In this document: positions 56,189 to 64,000 of the stretch, one piece after another
How positions within the stretch are numbered: the first letter of the stretch is position 1
How the letters are laid out: each line of letters begins with the position of its first letter
From: Lotus japonicus
Taxonomy: Eukaryota > Streptophyta > Magnoliopsida > Fabales > Fabaceae
Direction: 5' to 3'
DNA: 64,000 nucleotides
Assembly: GCF_012489685.1 (NCBI RefSeq)
Contig: NC_080043.1
Coordinates: forward strand, 54,024,289-54,088,288
The notes under the pieces: generated by a model
The model's database searches: none
Told to the model about the DNA's origin: nothing
What the model saw: only the letters and a program-made list of their open reading frames with translations
Position numbers and translations under genes: made by a program

Positions 56189-56582
56189 TGTAACATCCCG
56201 ATCTGACGACTGGCCTCACGGTAACAACACGAGTCTTTTAAGCGCGCTTTGTCCTCACTTACGCGCTTCTCGGGAAAGCTTCCCAGGAGGTCACCCATCC
56301 CAATATTGCTCCAAGGCAAGCACACTTAACCATGGAGTTTTTATGAGTTGGGCTCCCGAAAAGAAGATGCATCTTGTGGTCATGAGTAGTATCAATCATA
56401 TCTTTTATGCCCTCCTCAACTGTATAGTCCATCCCTATACAGTCTCGGAATACCTCTTGCTCGGGTGTGAGATCGGTTCATTCATTTGCCCCTCCGCCTA
56501 GAAGCCTGCCAGGAGCCGCTCCTTGTCCGTGCCTCACTGCACTAGCGATCACTCCCCGCCCTCGTCGGCCCCGGGTGTCACA
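56189..56582 (-). mobile_element. Solo LTR of a Cassandra element with a 5S-rRNA-like core
   Basis: Minus strand: 394 bp from TGTGACACCCGGGGCCGACG to GGATGTTACA, flanked by the perfect 5-bp duplication GTAAT (56184-56188, 56583-56587). The part at about 56240-56345 matches 5S rRNA: a box A-like AAGTGTGCTTG and the box C wording GGATGGGTGACCTCCTGGGA are clear. Cassandra elements (TRIM class) are known for carrying 5S promoter sequence in the LTR. Only one LTR is here with a matching duplication, so it is a solo LTR from recombination. Confidence 0.9.
56280..56345 (-). promoter_or_regulatory. 5S rRNA-like internal promoter in the Cassandra LTR
   Basis: Read on the minus strand: AACTCCATGGTTAAGTGTGC, then GGATGGGTGACCTCCTGGGA. 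This corresponds to 5S rRNA from about position 45 to 100, including the internal control region used by TFIIIA and polymerase III. Confidence 0.8.
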
Positions 56583-56587
56583 GTAAT

Positions 56588-56832
56588 ACTCTCAGACTAT
56601 TGTTTTTGCCACCAATGAAACCCTAGCACATCTTTCTCTTATGCTCTCTCTTCATCTTCTCTATTTCTTCTAATAGGTTCAACACCACTTACTTATGCCG
56701 AGTTACTACAAAGCCAAAGACATGATCTGTGAAACTCAATTGTTACGCTTTCAATGTCCCAACCATCGTCAACTTACAGCTTAGTGACACACTTTTGTTG
56801 CGACATTGTGAAGAAGAGCCTCTCCTTGACCA
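56588..56832. other. Unassigned spacer
   Basis: About 245 bases between the Cassandra target duplication and the next LTR. No recognisable coding sequence. Confidence 0.35.
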
Positions 56833-58051
56833 TGGTTAAGTTTTGATGAAGACAACAACATCAACAAAGAAAAAAATGGAAAGACCATGAAGATTGGAAA
56901 GCTGAAGAATTCAAGTTTATATAGATAAGTTTTATGACTTTTTAATCATAGGTCTTTTACCTTTGATAGTTCATGCTTGAGTTTAATATCACTTAAGGCT
57001 CATTAAAATAAAATAAAGACAAACAGTTTTTTAAATAAAAAGAATGTCAAACGAGACACACAATAATGTCTTTTGATTGCATGACTATCTTGGTTTAAAT
57101 AAATTAGTTTCAAAATCTTTGAATGAAGAACCAGAGGATATGTGTCTATAAGAGACTTCATGAGAATAGTTTTTAAAATATTTCTTTTTGAAATGAAAAG
57201 GCTCAAGGTAACGTTTCGGAATTAGAGGCATAGGGACATTGATATGTTTTTAAGAAAGTCATGAAGAATATAGTCCACGCAACGTTACAGAGAAAGTTTA
57301 CAGGAAAATTCAAACTGAAATATTTACAAGCAATGTCTAATTTATAAACTGGTAATTCTTTGAAATGGAAAAGATCAGGAAACGTATTGGACAAGGACGT
57401 TGCTGAACGTTTTTTTTTTACGTACAGATTTTCAAACCTTGCACAGCTTGAACGAAATTTTTTAAATATTAACCAGTATGGCTTTTGATCACTGAACTAT
57501 TGTCTAATTTCATGTGTGTTTCAACGCTCTATAAATACTATGTTTTGGTCTTAATTTTTACACACAGAACTTCAGATTTCTAAAGCCAGAAAATTAAGAG
57601 CCTTAGTGATATTGTGCTTGAAAGTGATTCTATCTTCTACATTGAGTGTAGATTCTTAAGCCATTGTAAAAGCTTCTTCTTCTTTTAGAATCAGAGTGAT
57701 TCTTGTTCCACCAAGTGTTTGGTGAAGATCATCATAGGGTTTTGTGATAGTGAATAAGGTCTTTTGAATCAGGGTGATTCAGAGTCCATCATAGGGTTTG
57801 ATGTGTATCAGAAAGGGGGACTGGACGTAGCCTTCGATGGTTGAGGGTGAACCAGGATACATCTGTTTGTGATCTTCTTAACCCTTATCTCTTTACTTTT
57901 CAGCATTTCAATTTGTTTTTATACTTGATTTCATTCTAAGGTCTTTGATTACGCTTCCGTTACGTTTGAAATTTTAGTTTGCGTTATAAAATTGCTTATT
58001 TTGTTGCAAACCTAATTCACCCCCCTCTTAAGTTGCTATCTAGTGTTTACA
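56833..58051 (+). repeat. 5' LTR of a forward Copia element
   Basis: The end (...TAGTGTTTACA at 58051) is fixed by the primer site that follows. The start, TGGTTAAGTTTTGATGAAG at 56833, is inferred from the typical opening of such LTRs, without a second copy to check. A TATA box (TATAAATA, 57530-57537) lies about 700 bases in. The ORFs at 57003-57394 are minus-strand frames without recognisable products. Confidence 0.6.
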
Positions 58052-58053
58052 TT

Positions 58054-58066
58054 TGGCATCAGAGCC
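58054..58066 (+). other. Primer-binding site of the forward Copia element
   Basis: TGGCATCAGAGCC lies just inside the LTR end. It differs by one base from the usual tRNA-Met complementary TGGTATCAGAGCC. Confidence 0.8.
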
Positions 58067-58119
58067 AGAGCAAGAGTTGGGTAAATTATTCCTAGATCCA
58101 GAAAGTAATACTTAGATGG

Positions 58120-58637
58120 TGTTAGAAATTAGGGTATGATAATCATGGATAACTTCGAAGAATCGTGTTGAACACTTTCCGAACAAAGTATTTCGACCCT
58201 ATTCTTGCCTGGGTTCACGAAATCCTTGTTGGGATAATTCTGAAGATCAATCTGCTTCAGGCAAATGAAGAACAGATCAAGAATGTAGAGCGTAATTTTG
58301 GTTTCTGTTTTCTGTATGTAAACTGAGGGCCAAATAACTCCTTTATAAGGAGTTTGTTTCAGGAATTGGAAAAATGGTTAATAAAACCAAATTCCTTGGA
58401 ACCCCGCAAATAACTCCTTTATAAGGAGTTTGTTTCAGGAATTGTTTCAGCGGGACCCCAGCCAGGGGCTCCGCCCCTTGGAACCCCGCAATCTAATCGC
58501 GGTCAATTATGCGTTGGCTCAACAAGCGTGCACTCCGCACTACCCTAACTCGTTTCCGAGCTTAACGCATAATTGCATCGGCCTTCAATAAATCACATTA
58601 CTACTAAAATCCATTGATGATACTAAAATCACCAACA
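58120..58637 (-). repeat. 3' LTR of the nested Copia element
   Basis: A 518-bp LTR reading TGTTGGTGATTTTAG to CTAATTTCTAACA on the minus strand. A 38-bp unit (plus strand CAAATAACTCCTTTATAAGG...) occurs twice, at 58331-58368 and 58407-58444, each with a minus-strand TATAAA box inside the inverted arms ACTCCTT/AAGGAGT. Confidence 0.95.
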
Positions 58638-59196
58638 AATCCCCCCCATTTTAGTGTAATCCTTGATCTACTCAGTATATATATAATAATATATACAAGT
58701 GTATAACACACAGATATAACAATCAAACAAATGCATAAATGAAAATGTCTTGCGATTGAATTTTCATCTTAGTACAAATACACATTCCAAATACTCGAGA
58801 ATCGGGGTATCATAACGATTGAACCCGTCAACCCATTTGAATATCTGAAGATATCGTACACATATGTTTGTACAACACTCTACTATTCATACTTGACACT
58901 TTACAAGCCATGTGTCCTTATCCTTTAATAAGCATATAGGAAGCCAAGTCCAAGCTTCTTGAAGCGGCAAAACTTCATGCTCACATAGGTGATCCTTTAA
59001 TCTTGCACCTGCATTTGCAATTTTTCAAAGAACCATTAAGAAGATATACTTCAACCTAGCCATCACTTGCAGGTCTGAGCACATACCTTGGGAAGATAAA
59101 TACAAATGCTCCAATCTCTAACTATGATCTTTCCACATTGAATTCTGCTTCTAGCGTTGTATTAGAAGGGAATTGGGTATACCATAGCTAGTAGAT
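58638..59196 (-). other. Nested Copia 3' untranslated region
   Basis: About 560 bases from the pol stop to the polypurine tract. AT-rich, no ORF of note. Confidence 0.6.
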
Positions 59197-61698
59197 TTAG
59201 ATGGACTTTAATCCCATCCCAATTACCGACTTCTTCACTAAGTCTCTAGCTAACCCCTTCGTCAAATGATCAGCTAAGTTTTGTTGTGACCGAACAAACT
59301 CGATGGATATCACCCCATTCATGATTAAATCCCTAATCATACTATGTCTAACACCCAAGTGTCTAGACTTTCCATTGTATATTTGACTATAAGCTTTAGC
59401 CAATGTAGCAGCACTATCACAACGGATAGAAATTGGCGATATCGGTTTAGGCCATATTGAAATCTCATATACCAAGTTTCTTAGCCATTCCGCTTCTTTA
59501 CCAGCAGCAGCTAATGCTACAAACTCAGATTCCATTGTAGAACTAGTTATACATGTTTGCTTTTTGGAAGCCCATGATATGGCACCTCCCCCAAGCAAAA
59601 ACACCCATCCACTTGTAGAGGATGAATCTTCAACATTATTTATCCAACTAGCATCCGAATAACCTTCTAACACCGAAGGAAATCTCACATATGACAATCC
59701 ATAATTCATAGTACCCTTCAAGTACTTGAATACCCTAGTTATCGCATGCCAATGATGTCTACTAGGATTACTAGTAAATCTGCTCAACTTTCCAACCGCA
59801 TAAGCAATATCCGGTCTAGTGCTACTCATAGCATACATCAAAGAGCCTATAGCTCTTGAATATTCGAGCTGATCCACAGGCTTACCTGTATTTGGCATAA
59901 GTTTTTCACTCGGATCCATGGGAGTACTAACCGGAGAACAACTTTCATGATTAAACTTCTTGAGTATTTTCTCAATGTAATGAGATTGCGTAATTACAAT
60001 CCCCTTATTCTCCCGTTTAATCTTAATACCAAGAATAACGTCCGCTTCTCCCATATCCTTCATGGAGAACTTTGATGACAAAAAATTCTTTGTCTTATCA
60101 ACTTGATTTTGGTCGGTGCCAAAGATCAACATGTCATCAACATATAGACAAATGATAACTCCTTTACCAGATGTATCAAATTTGCTATATACACATTTGT
60201 CAGCTTGGTTCAGAATGAAACCACTAGACAAAACAACCTCATCAAACTTTTGATGCCACTGCTTCGGAGCTTGTTTCAGTCCATACAAGGACTTCACTAG
60301 CTTACACACCTTATGCTCATTACCAGGCATTACAAATCCTTCAGGTTGCTTCATATACACTTCTTCTTCCAAATCACCATTCAGGAATGCAGTTTTGACA
60401 TCCATTTGATGAATCACTAGATTGTGAATAGCCGCTAAAGCAATCAACAATCTAATAGTGGTGATACGAGCAACTGGAGCATAGGTATCAAAGTAATCAA
60501 TTCCTTCCTTTTGTCTAAAGCCTTGGATAACCAATCTAGCTTTAAACTTATCAATTGTACCATCGACTTTCATCTTCCTTTTGAAGATCCATTTGCAACC
60601 CAATGGTTTGCAACCTGGTGGTAAATCAGATAATACCCAAGTATTATTTTCCATGATAGAACCAATCTCTTCATCAATTGCTTCTTTCCAAAAAGCAGAA
60701 TCTCGAGATTTCACAGCTTCATCATACGTTCTTGGATCCTCCTCTATACTATAGCAATAATAGTATTGATTATCAATCTGATCCTTTGATCCTTCAACTA
60801 GATATAATTGAAAATCAGACCCATAAGATTTAGGTTTTCTAGCTCTTTTGCTTTTACGAGGTTCGAATGTCTCACTTGGTACATCATTTGAATGATCATC
60901 CTTTAGATATTCATCCGAATTTGGTATAGAGTGCTTTGGTCTAGGTATAGAAGAGAAACAATTCTCATCAAATATGGCATCTCTCGATTCTATAATCGTG
61001 TTAATAGAAATCGAGTCATTAGGTTCTATAACATAAAACCTATAAGCCTTGGAATGCTCAGCATATCCAACAAAGATGCAAGCTACACCCTTTTCACCCA
61101 AAGTTTTCCTTTTAGGGTCCGGGAGTCTAACCACGGCCCTGCAACCCCAAACACGTAGAAATGTTAAATTGGGTCGTTTCTTATACCAAAGTTCATATGG
61201 GGTAGTCTTGTTCTTTTTATTAGGAACCCTATTTAATAAATAGCAAGCCGTTAATATGGCTTCTCCCCAAAACCCTTCACTCAAACCAGAGTAAGATAAC
61301 ATGGCATTCACCATTTCTTTAAGAACTCTATTTTTCCTTTCAGCCACACCATTTTGTTGGGGTGTATAAGGTGCCGTAGTCTCATGAATGATTCCTACGG
61401 ATTGGAAAAATACATGATCATAATATTCACCACCTCTATCCGTACGTAATGTTTTAATCAACTCATTCTGTTGCAATTCAACTTCAGTTTTATAAATTCT
61501 GAATTTATCTAAGGCTTCATCCTTAGCATGCAACAAATAAACATAGCAGAATCTGGATGCATCATCTATGAAAGTGACAAGATACTTTTTATGTCCTAAT
61601 GATGGAGTAGCATGCAAATCACATAAATCACTATGTATCAATTCAAGTATGACAGATTTCCTTGTTATACTTTTAAAAGGTTGCCTAGTGATCTTTGT
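59197..61698 (-). CDS. Copia integrase, reverse transcriptase and RNase H, open frame after an in-frame TGA
   Basis: The frame is open from just after the TGA at 61699 to the stop at 59197; the first Met is at 61641, but in the parent this is a continuous part of the polyprotein. Domains in order: integrase core ([45 protein letters not shown]; the D, D and E residues are intact), a Ser/Lys-rich linker, then RT ([48 protein letters not shown]). RNase H follows ([42 protein letters not shown]), ending GMGLKSI. No other break is seen across about 830 codons, consistent with a recent insertion. It would integrate and copy the element if its frame were connected to gag. Confidence 0.93.
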   Translation of the reverse strand, partial: TKITRQPFKSITRKSVILELIHSDLCDLHATPSLGHKKYLVTFIDDASRFCYVYLLHAKDEALDKFRIYKTEVELQQNELIKTLRTDRGGEYYDHVFFQSVGIIHETTAPYTPQQNGVAERKNRVLKEMVNAMLSYSGLSEGFWGEAILTACYLLNRVPNKKNKTTPYELWYKKRPNLTFLRVWGCRAVVRLPDPKRKTLGEKGVACIFVGYAEHSKAYRFYVIEPNDSISINTIIESRDAIFDENCFSSIPRPKHSIPNSDEYLKDDHSNDVPSETFEPRKSKRARKPKSYGSDFQLYLVEGSKDQIDNQYYYCYSIEEDPRTYDEAVKSRDSAFWKEAIDEEIGSIMENNTWVLSDLPPGCKPLGCKWIFKRKMKVDGTIDKFKARLVIQGFRQKEGIDYFDTYAPVARITTIRLLIALAAIHNLVIHQMDVKTAFLNGDLEEEVYMKQPEGFVMPGNEHKVCKLVKSLYGLKQAPKQWHQKFDEVVLSSGFILNQADKCVYSKFDTSGKGVIICLYVDDMLIFGTDQNQVDKTKNFLSSKFSMKDMGEADVILGIKIKRENKGIVITQSHYIEKILKKFNHESCSPVSTPMDPSEKLMPNTGKPVDQLEYSRAIGSLMYAMSSTRPDIAYAVGKLSRFTSNPSRHHWHAITRVFKYLKGTMNYGLSYVRFPSVLEGYSDASWINNVEDSSSTSGWVFLLGGGAISWASKKQTCITSSTMESEFVALAAAGKEAEWLRNLVYEISIWPKPISPISIRCDSAATLAKAYSQIYNGKSRHLGVRHSMIRDLIMNGVISIEFVRSQQNLADHLTKGLARDLVKKSVIGMGLKSI

Positions 61699-63204
61699 TC
61701 ACATGCAAGTTTTACACTTTTCTACATTTCCATCAAAAACAGGAATTAAATCATCTTTAGACATTTCAAGCATTCTTTTATAATGAACATGTCCTAGACG
61801 AGCATGCCATAAAGATGATTTAATAACATTCGAATTGGACATAAATACAGAACCAGAATCATTAGGAACTCCATTCAAATTCATCATGAACATACCATTA
61901 TTATAATATCCAAATCCTACAAACACACCAGACTTCGATAAAACATATTTATCGGATTCATACACTTGCTTGTATCCAAGCTTATTCAATACAGGACCAG
62001 AATTTAAGTTCTTACGTAGTTTAGGAACATATAAAACATTAAACAAAGTAATAATCTTTCCAGAACTGAATTCTAACACCACGCTTCCTTTGCCTTCAAC
62101 AGGATCATAGTGATGATCTCCCATGTAGAGAACAGAACCATCTTCCACTGGAACAAAAGTCTTGAACCAGAAACGATCCTTGCAAACATGTGTTGTGGCG
62201 CCAGAATCAATCCACCACGCGATAGCATCATCCTGCACATAAAATGCTTTAGAAATTAGTGAAACCGAATGTTTAATAAAACTATTCAAATCACAAATTG
62301 ATTTCTGACCTTGGTTTTGGGATTGGTCCTTAGACCCTTTTCCCGAACCACTTGTACTCGCGTTATCGTGCTTTTTGCCTGAACGGCAATCCCTCTTGAA
62401 GTGGCCTGTTTTTCCACACTTCCAACATTCTAGTTTCGGTTTCTTGTTAGAACCGAAACTGCCTTTGTTCTTCTTGAAAGCACGCTTCTTTCCTTTGTTT
62501 CTATTGTTATCGTCCTTACCACCCTCTTCGATCATATTAACCGAGGGTCCAGCAACTTCTTTTCCTTTTCCCTTGTCACCCTCCTGCGCCCTTAGAGATT
62601 CTTCTATGCGCAAGTGACTTCCAAGTTGAATCAAAGACAAGTCGTCTTTTCCATGTTTCAAATTGTGTTTGAAATCCTTCCACGAAGGAGGCAACTTGTC
62701 TATGATACTTGAGACAGATATTGTTTCATCCATCATCAATCCGTGTTGTGTGAATTGTCCAAGGATTCGGAGGAGTTCATTGAATTGTTCCATGACAGAC
62801 CTTGTTTCAACCATCTTGTAACTGTTGAAATCGGTTACAAGAAACTTTTTACTAGATGAGTCCTCTGCCATGTACTTGAATTTGAGACAATCCCACAATT
62901 CCTTTGCAGATTCCACGTTTTGATAAACATCAAATAAGGGATCAGACATACCGTTAAGAATGTGCCCTCTGCATATGTAATCGTCGTTCTCCCACTTTGA
63001 TCTGCGCCTTATATTTTCAACCGTGTCATCCTCCAGAAGTTCTGGAATTGGTGTAGACAGGACATACACCACCTTCAACGCTGTCAACATGAAATGCATC
63101 TTCTTCTGCCAACGCCTGAAGTCTTGTCCTTGAAACTTGTCCAATTTTCCGAAATTGGTAGTCATCTCCTTGACGGTGCTTCCTCGAGTGCTTCCTCCAG
63201 CCAT
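61699..63204 (-). CDS. Copia Gag, protease and pre-integrase, 501 codons
   Basis: It starts at ATG 63204 (MAGGSTRGSTVKEMTTNFGK) and ends at the TGA at 61699-61701 after CKTCM. Order: gag domain (FQGQDFRRWQKKMHFMLTAL, LWDCLKFKYMAEDSSSKKFL), a basic linker, one CCHC knuckle (CWKCGKTGHFKRDC, complete), the aspartic protease (WWIDSGATTHVCKD, with the DSG triad), and the pre-integrase domain (LWHARLGHVHYKRMLEMSK, then CKTC). Relatives continue without a stop into integrase. Here a single TGA stands where a Leu or similar codon is expected, which either inactivates the copy or would need readthrough. Confidence 0.92.
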   Translation of the reverse strand: MAGGSTRGSTVKEMTTNFGKLDKFQGQDFRRWQKKMHFMLTALKVVYVLSTPIPELLEDDTVENIRRRSKWENDDYICRGHILNGMSDPLFDVYQNVESAKELWDCLKFKYMAEDSSSKKFLVTDFNSYKMVETRSVMEQFNELLRILGQFTQHGLMMDETISVSSIIDKLPPSWKDFKHNLKHGKDDLSLIQLGSHLRIEESLRAQEGDKGKGKEVAGPSVNMIEEGGKDDNNRNKGKKRAFKKNKGSFGSNKKPKLECWKCGKTGHFKRDCRSGKKHDNASTSGSGKGSKDQSQNQGQKSICDLNSFIKHSVSLISKAFYVQDDAIAWWIDSGATTHVCKDRFWFKTFVPVEDGSVLYMGDHHYDPVEGKGSVVLEFSSGKIITLFNVLYVPKLRKNLNSGPVLNKLGYKQVYESDKYVLSKSGVFVGFGYYNNGMFMMNLNGVPNDSGSVFMSNSNVIKSSLWHARLGHVHYKRMLEMSKDDLIPVFDGNVEKCKTCM

Positions 63205-63229
63205 GATTATCAGAGATACTTTGTTCGTT

Positions 63230-63747
63230 TGTTAGAAATTAGGGTATGATAATCATGGATAACTTCGAAGAATCGTGTTGAACACTTTCCGAACAAAGTA
63301 TTTCGACCCTATTCTTGCCTGGGTTCACGAAATCCTTATTGGGATAATTCTGAAGATCAATCTGCTTCAGGCAAATGAAGAACAGATCAAGAATGTAGAG
63401 CGTAATTTTGGTTTCTGTTTTCTGTATGTAAACTGAGGGCCAAATAACTCCTTTATAAGGAGTTTGTTTCAGGAATTGGAAAAACGGTTAATAAAACCGA
63501 ATTCCTTGGAACCCCGCAAATAACTCCTTTATAAGGAGTTTGTTTCAGGAATTGTTTCAGCGGGACCCCAGCCAGGGGCTCCGCCCCTTGGAACCCCGCA
63601 AAATAATCGCGGTCAATTATGCGTTGGCTCAACAAGCGTGCACTCCGCACTACCCTAACTCGTTTCCGAGCTTAACGCATAATTGCATCGGCCTTCAATA
63701 AATCACATTACTACTAAAATCCATTGATGATACTAAAATCACCAACA
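63230..63747 (-). repeat. 5' LTR of the nested Copia element
   Basis: A 518-bp LTR with the same twin 38-bp TATA-bearing repeats as the 3' copy. Differences from the 3' LTR by eye: one G/A near 63338, two near 63485-63508, and two at about 63601-63602. Confidence 0.95.
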
Positions 63748-63748
63748 G

Positions 63749-64000
63749 ATGGCCTCCTCTAAACCATTTTTGGGTGAAGGTTCTAATATAAATAGACCAC
63801 CTAGTTTTACCGGTGAATCCTATGATTTTTGGAAAATTAGAATGAAAATCTTTATTGAATCTCAAAATTTAGATATTTGGAATGCTATAGAAGAAGGTTT
63901 GTTTGTCCCTAGTATTGATGTTGATGGTGTTACCAAACCCAAGCCTAGGAGTTCTTGGAATGATGATGATAAAAAGAAAGTTCAATATGATTTAAAGGCT
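63749..64000 (+). CDS. Gag of the outer forward Copia element, N-terminal part, runs off the window
   Basis: The open frame MASSKPFLGEGSNINRPPSF continues with TGESYDFWKIRMKIFIESQN and LDIWNAIEEG to the last base, 84 codons. This is the gag N-terminus (UBN2/DUF4219 type) of a Ty1/Copia element whose LTR and primer site lie at 56833-58066. The nested element hit the ATGG of this start codon. The 5-bp target duplication restored an ATG on this side, so the coding frame is formally intact, but its leader is now separated by 5.6 kb. C-terminal domains lie beyond the window. Confidence 0.82.
   Translation, partial: MASSKPFLGEGSNINRPPSFTGESYDFWKIRMKIFIESQNLDIWNAIEEGLFVPSIDVDGVTKPKPRSSWNDDDKKKVQYDLKA

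Larger units (their letters stand above)
58120..63747 (-). mobile_element. Young, nearly intact Ty1/Copia element nested at a gag start codon
   Basis: A 5628-bp reverse-oriented element has 518-bp LTRs (58120-58637 and 63230-63747) differing at about five positions by eye, near 99% identity. The 5-bp duplication GATGG lies at 58115-58119 and 63748-63752. A polypurine tract (minus AATGGGGGGGATT) lies directly before the 3' LTR. One gag-pol frame (63204-59197) is interrupted only by a TGA at 61699-61701. All core domains are present. The gag start lies 25 bases from the 5' LTR with no tRNA-Met site visible there. Confidence 0.95.

Noticed and set aside
56240..56345. A functional 5S rRNA gene
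   Set aside because: Only the inner part matches 5S rRNA, and it lies inside an LTR with TG..CA ends and a 5-bp target duplication, which is the Cassandra arrangement.
1..64000. CRISPR arrays, bacterial operons, riboswitches
   Set aside because: The window is plant nuclear DNA; no regularly spaced repeats of that kind or bacterial gene arrangements occur.

Overview
The window is nuclear DNA of a dicot plant, most likely a legume. The evidence is one intron-rich plant gene with GT..AG splice sites, AT-rich spacer, and dense nested plant transposons: SIRE-type and other Copia elements, chromovirus and Tat-type Gypsy elements, hAT, Mutator, CACTA and Helitron sequences, and a Cassandra LTR. The legume assignment is an inference from the element types. 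Only one host protein gene can be supported: an apparently intact 14-exon serine carboxypeptidase (SCPL20-like) on the minus strand at 19276-24147.

Layout. 1-1115: part of a reverse-oriented chromovirus-type LTR, inserted into the reverse transcriptase of a decayed Tat-type Gypsy element (1116-3187 plus 14092-about 14629). That Gypsy element is split by a SIRE-type Copia element (3188-14086) with two 1245-bp LTRs, a tRNA-Met primer site, a polypurine tract and a perfect 5-bp target duplication. The SIRE copy has lost its integrase. It carries a long extra sense ORF and, facing it tail to tail, a small antisense ORF with its own TATA box and poly(A) signal. 14630-19275: spacer with a LINE scrap, a CACTA end with 40-bp repeats, and a Mutator-like element with 120-bp inverted repeats that may hold a captured zinc-finger exon.

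19276-24147: the carboxypeptidase gene. 24600-31670: a block of DNA transposons, nearly all with readable ends and target duplications. They are a foldback MITE, a hAT element containing a MULE, two head-to-tail Helitron-like units (one with a LINE RNase H tail, one with a hAT insertion), and another hAT element.

31800-44280: an LTR fragment followed by a chromovirus (Tekay/Del-like) element with 3.75- and 3.92-kb LTRs. It has an open gag frame but no pol except a chromodomain tail, and its 5' LTR has lost the TATA region. 44281-54673: another LTR scrap, then a broken SIRE element arranged as an inverted duplication and interrupted by a caulimovirid-like segment, ending in a forward SIRE LTR. 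54674-56587: an LTR fragment, a Copia RT/RNase H fragment, and a solo Cassandra LTR carrying a 5S-rRNA-like core.

56833-64000: a Copia element (LTR, primer site, gag) whose gag start codon was hit by a young, nearly intact reverse-oriented Copia element (58120-63747). The younger element has 518-bp LTRs and a single in-frame TGA in its polyprotein. Most coding sequence in the window is therefore retroelement-derived; the carboxypeptidase stands alone as a host gene.
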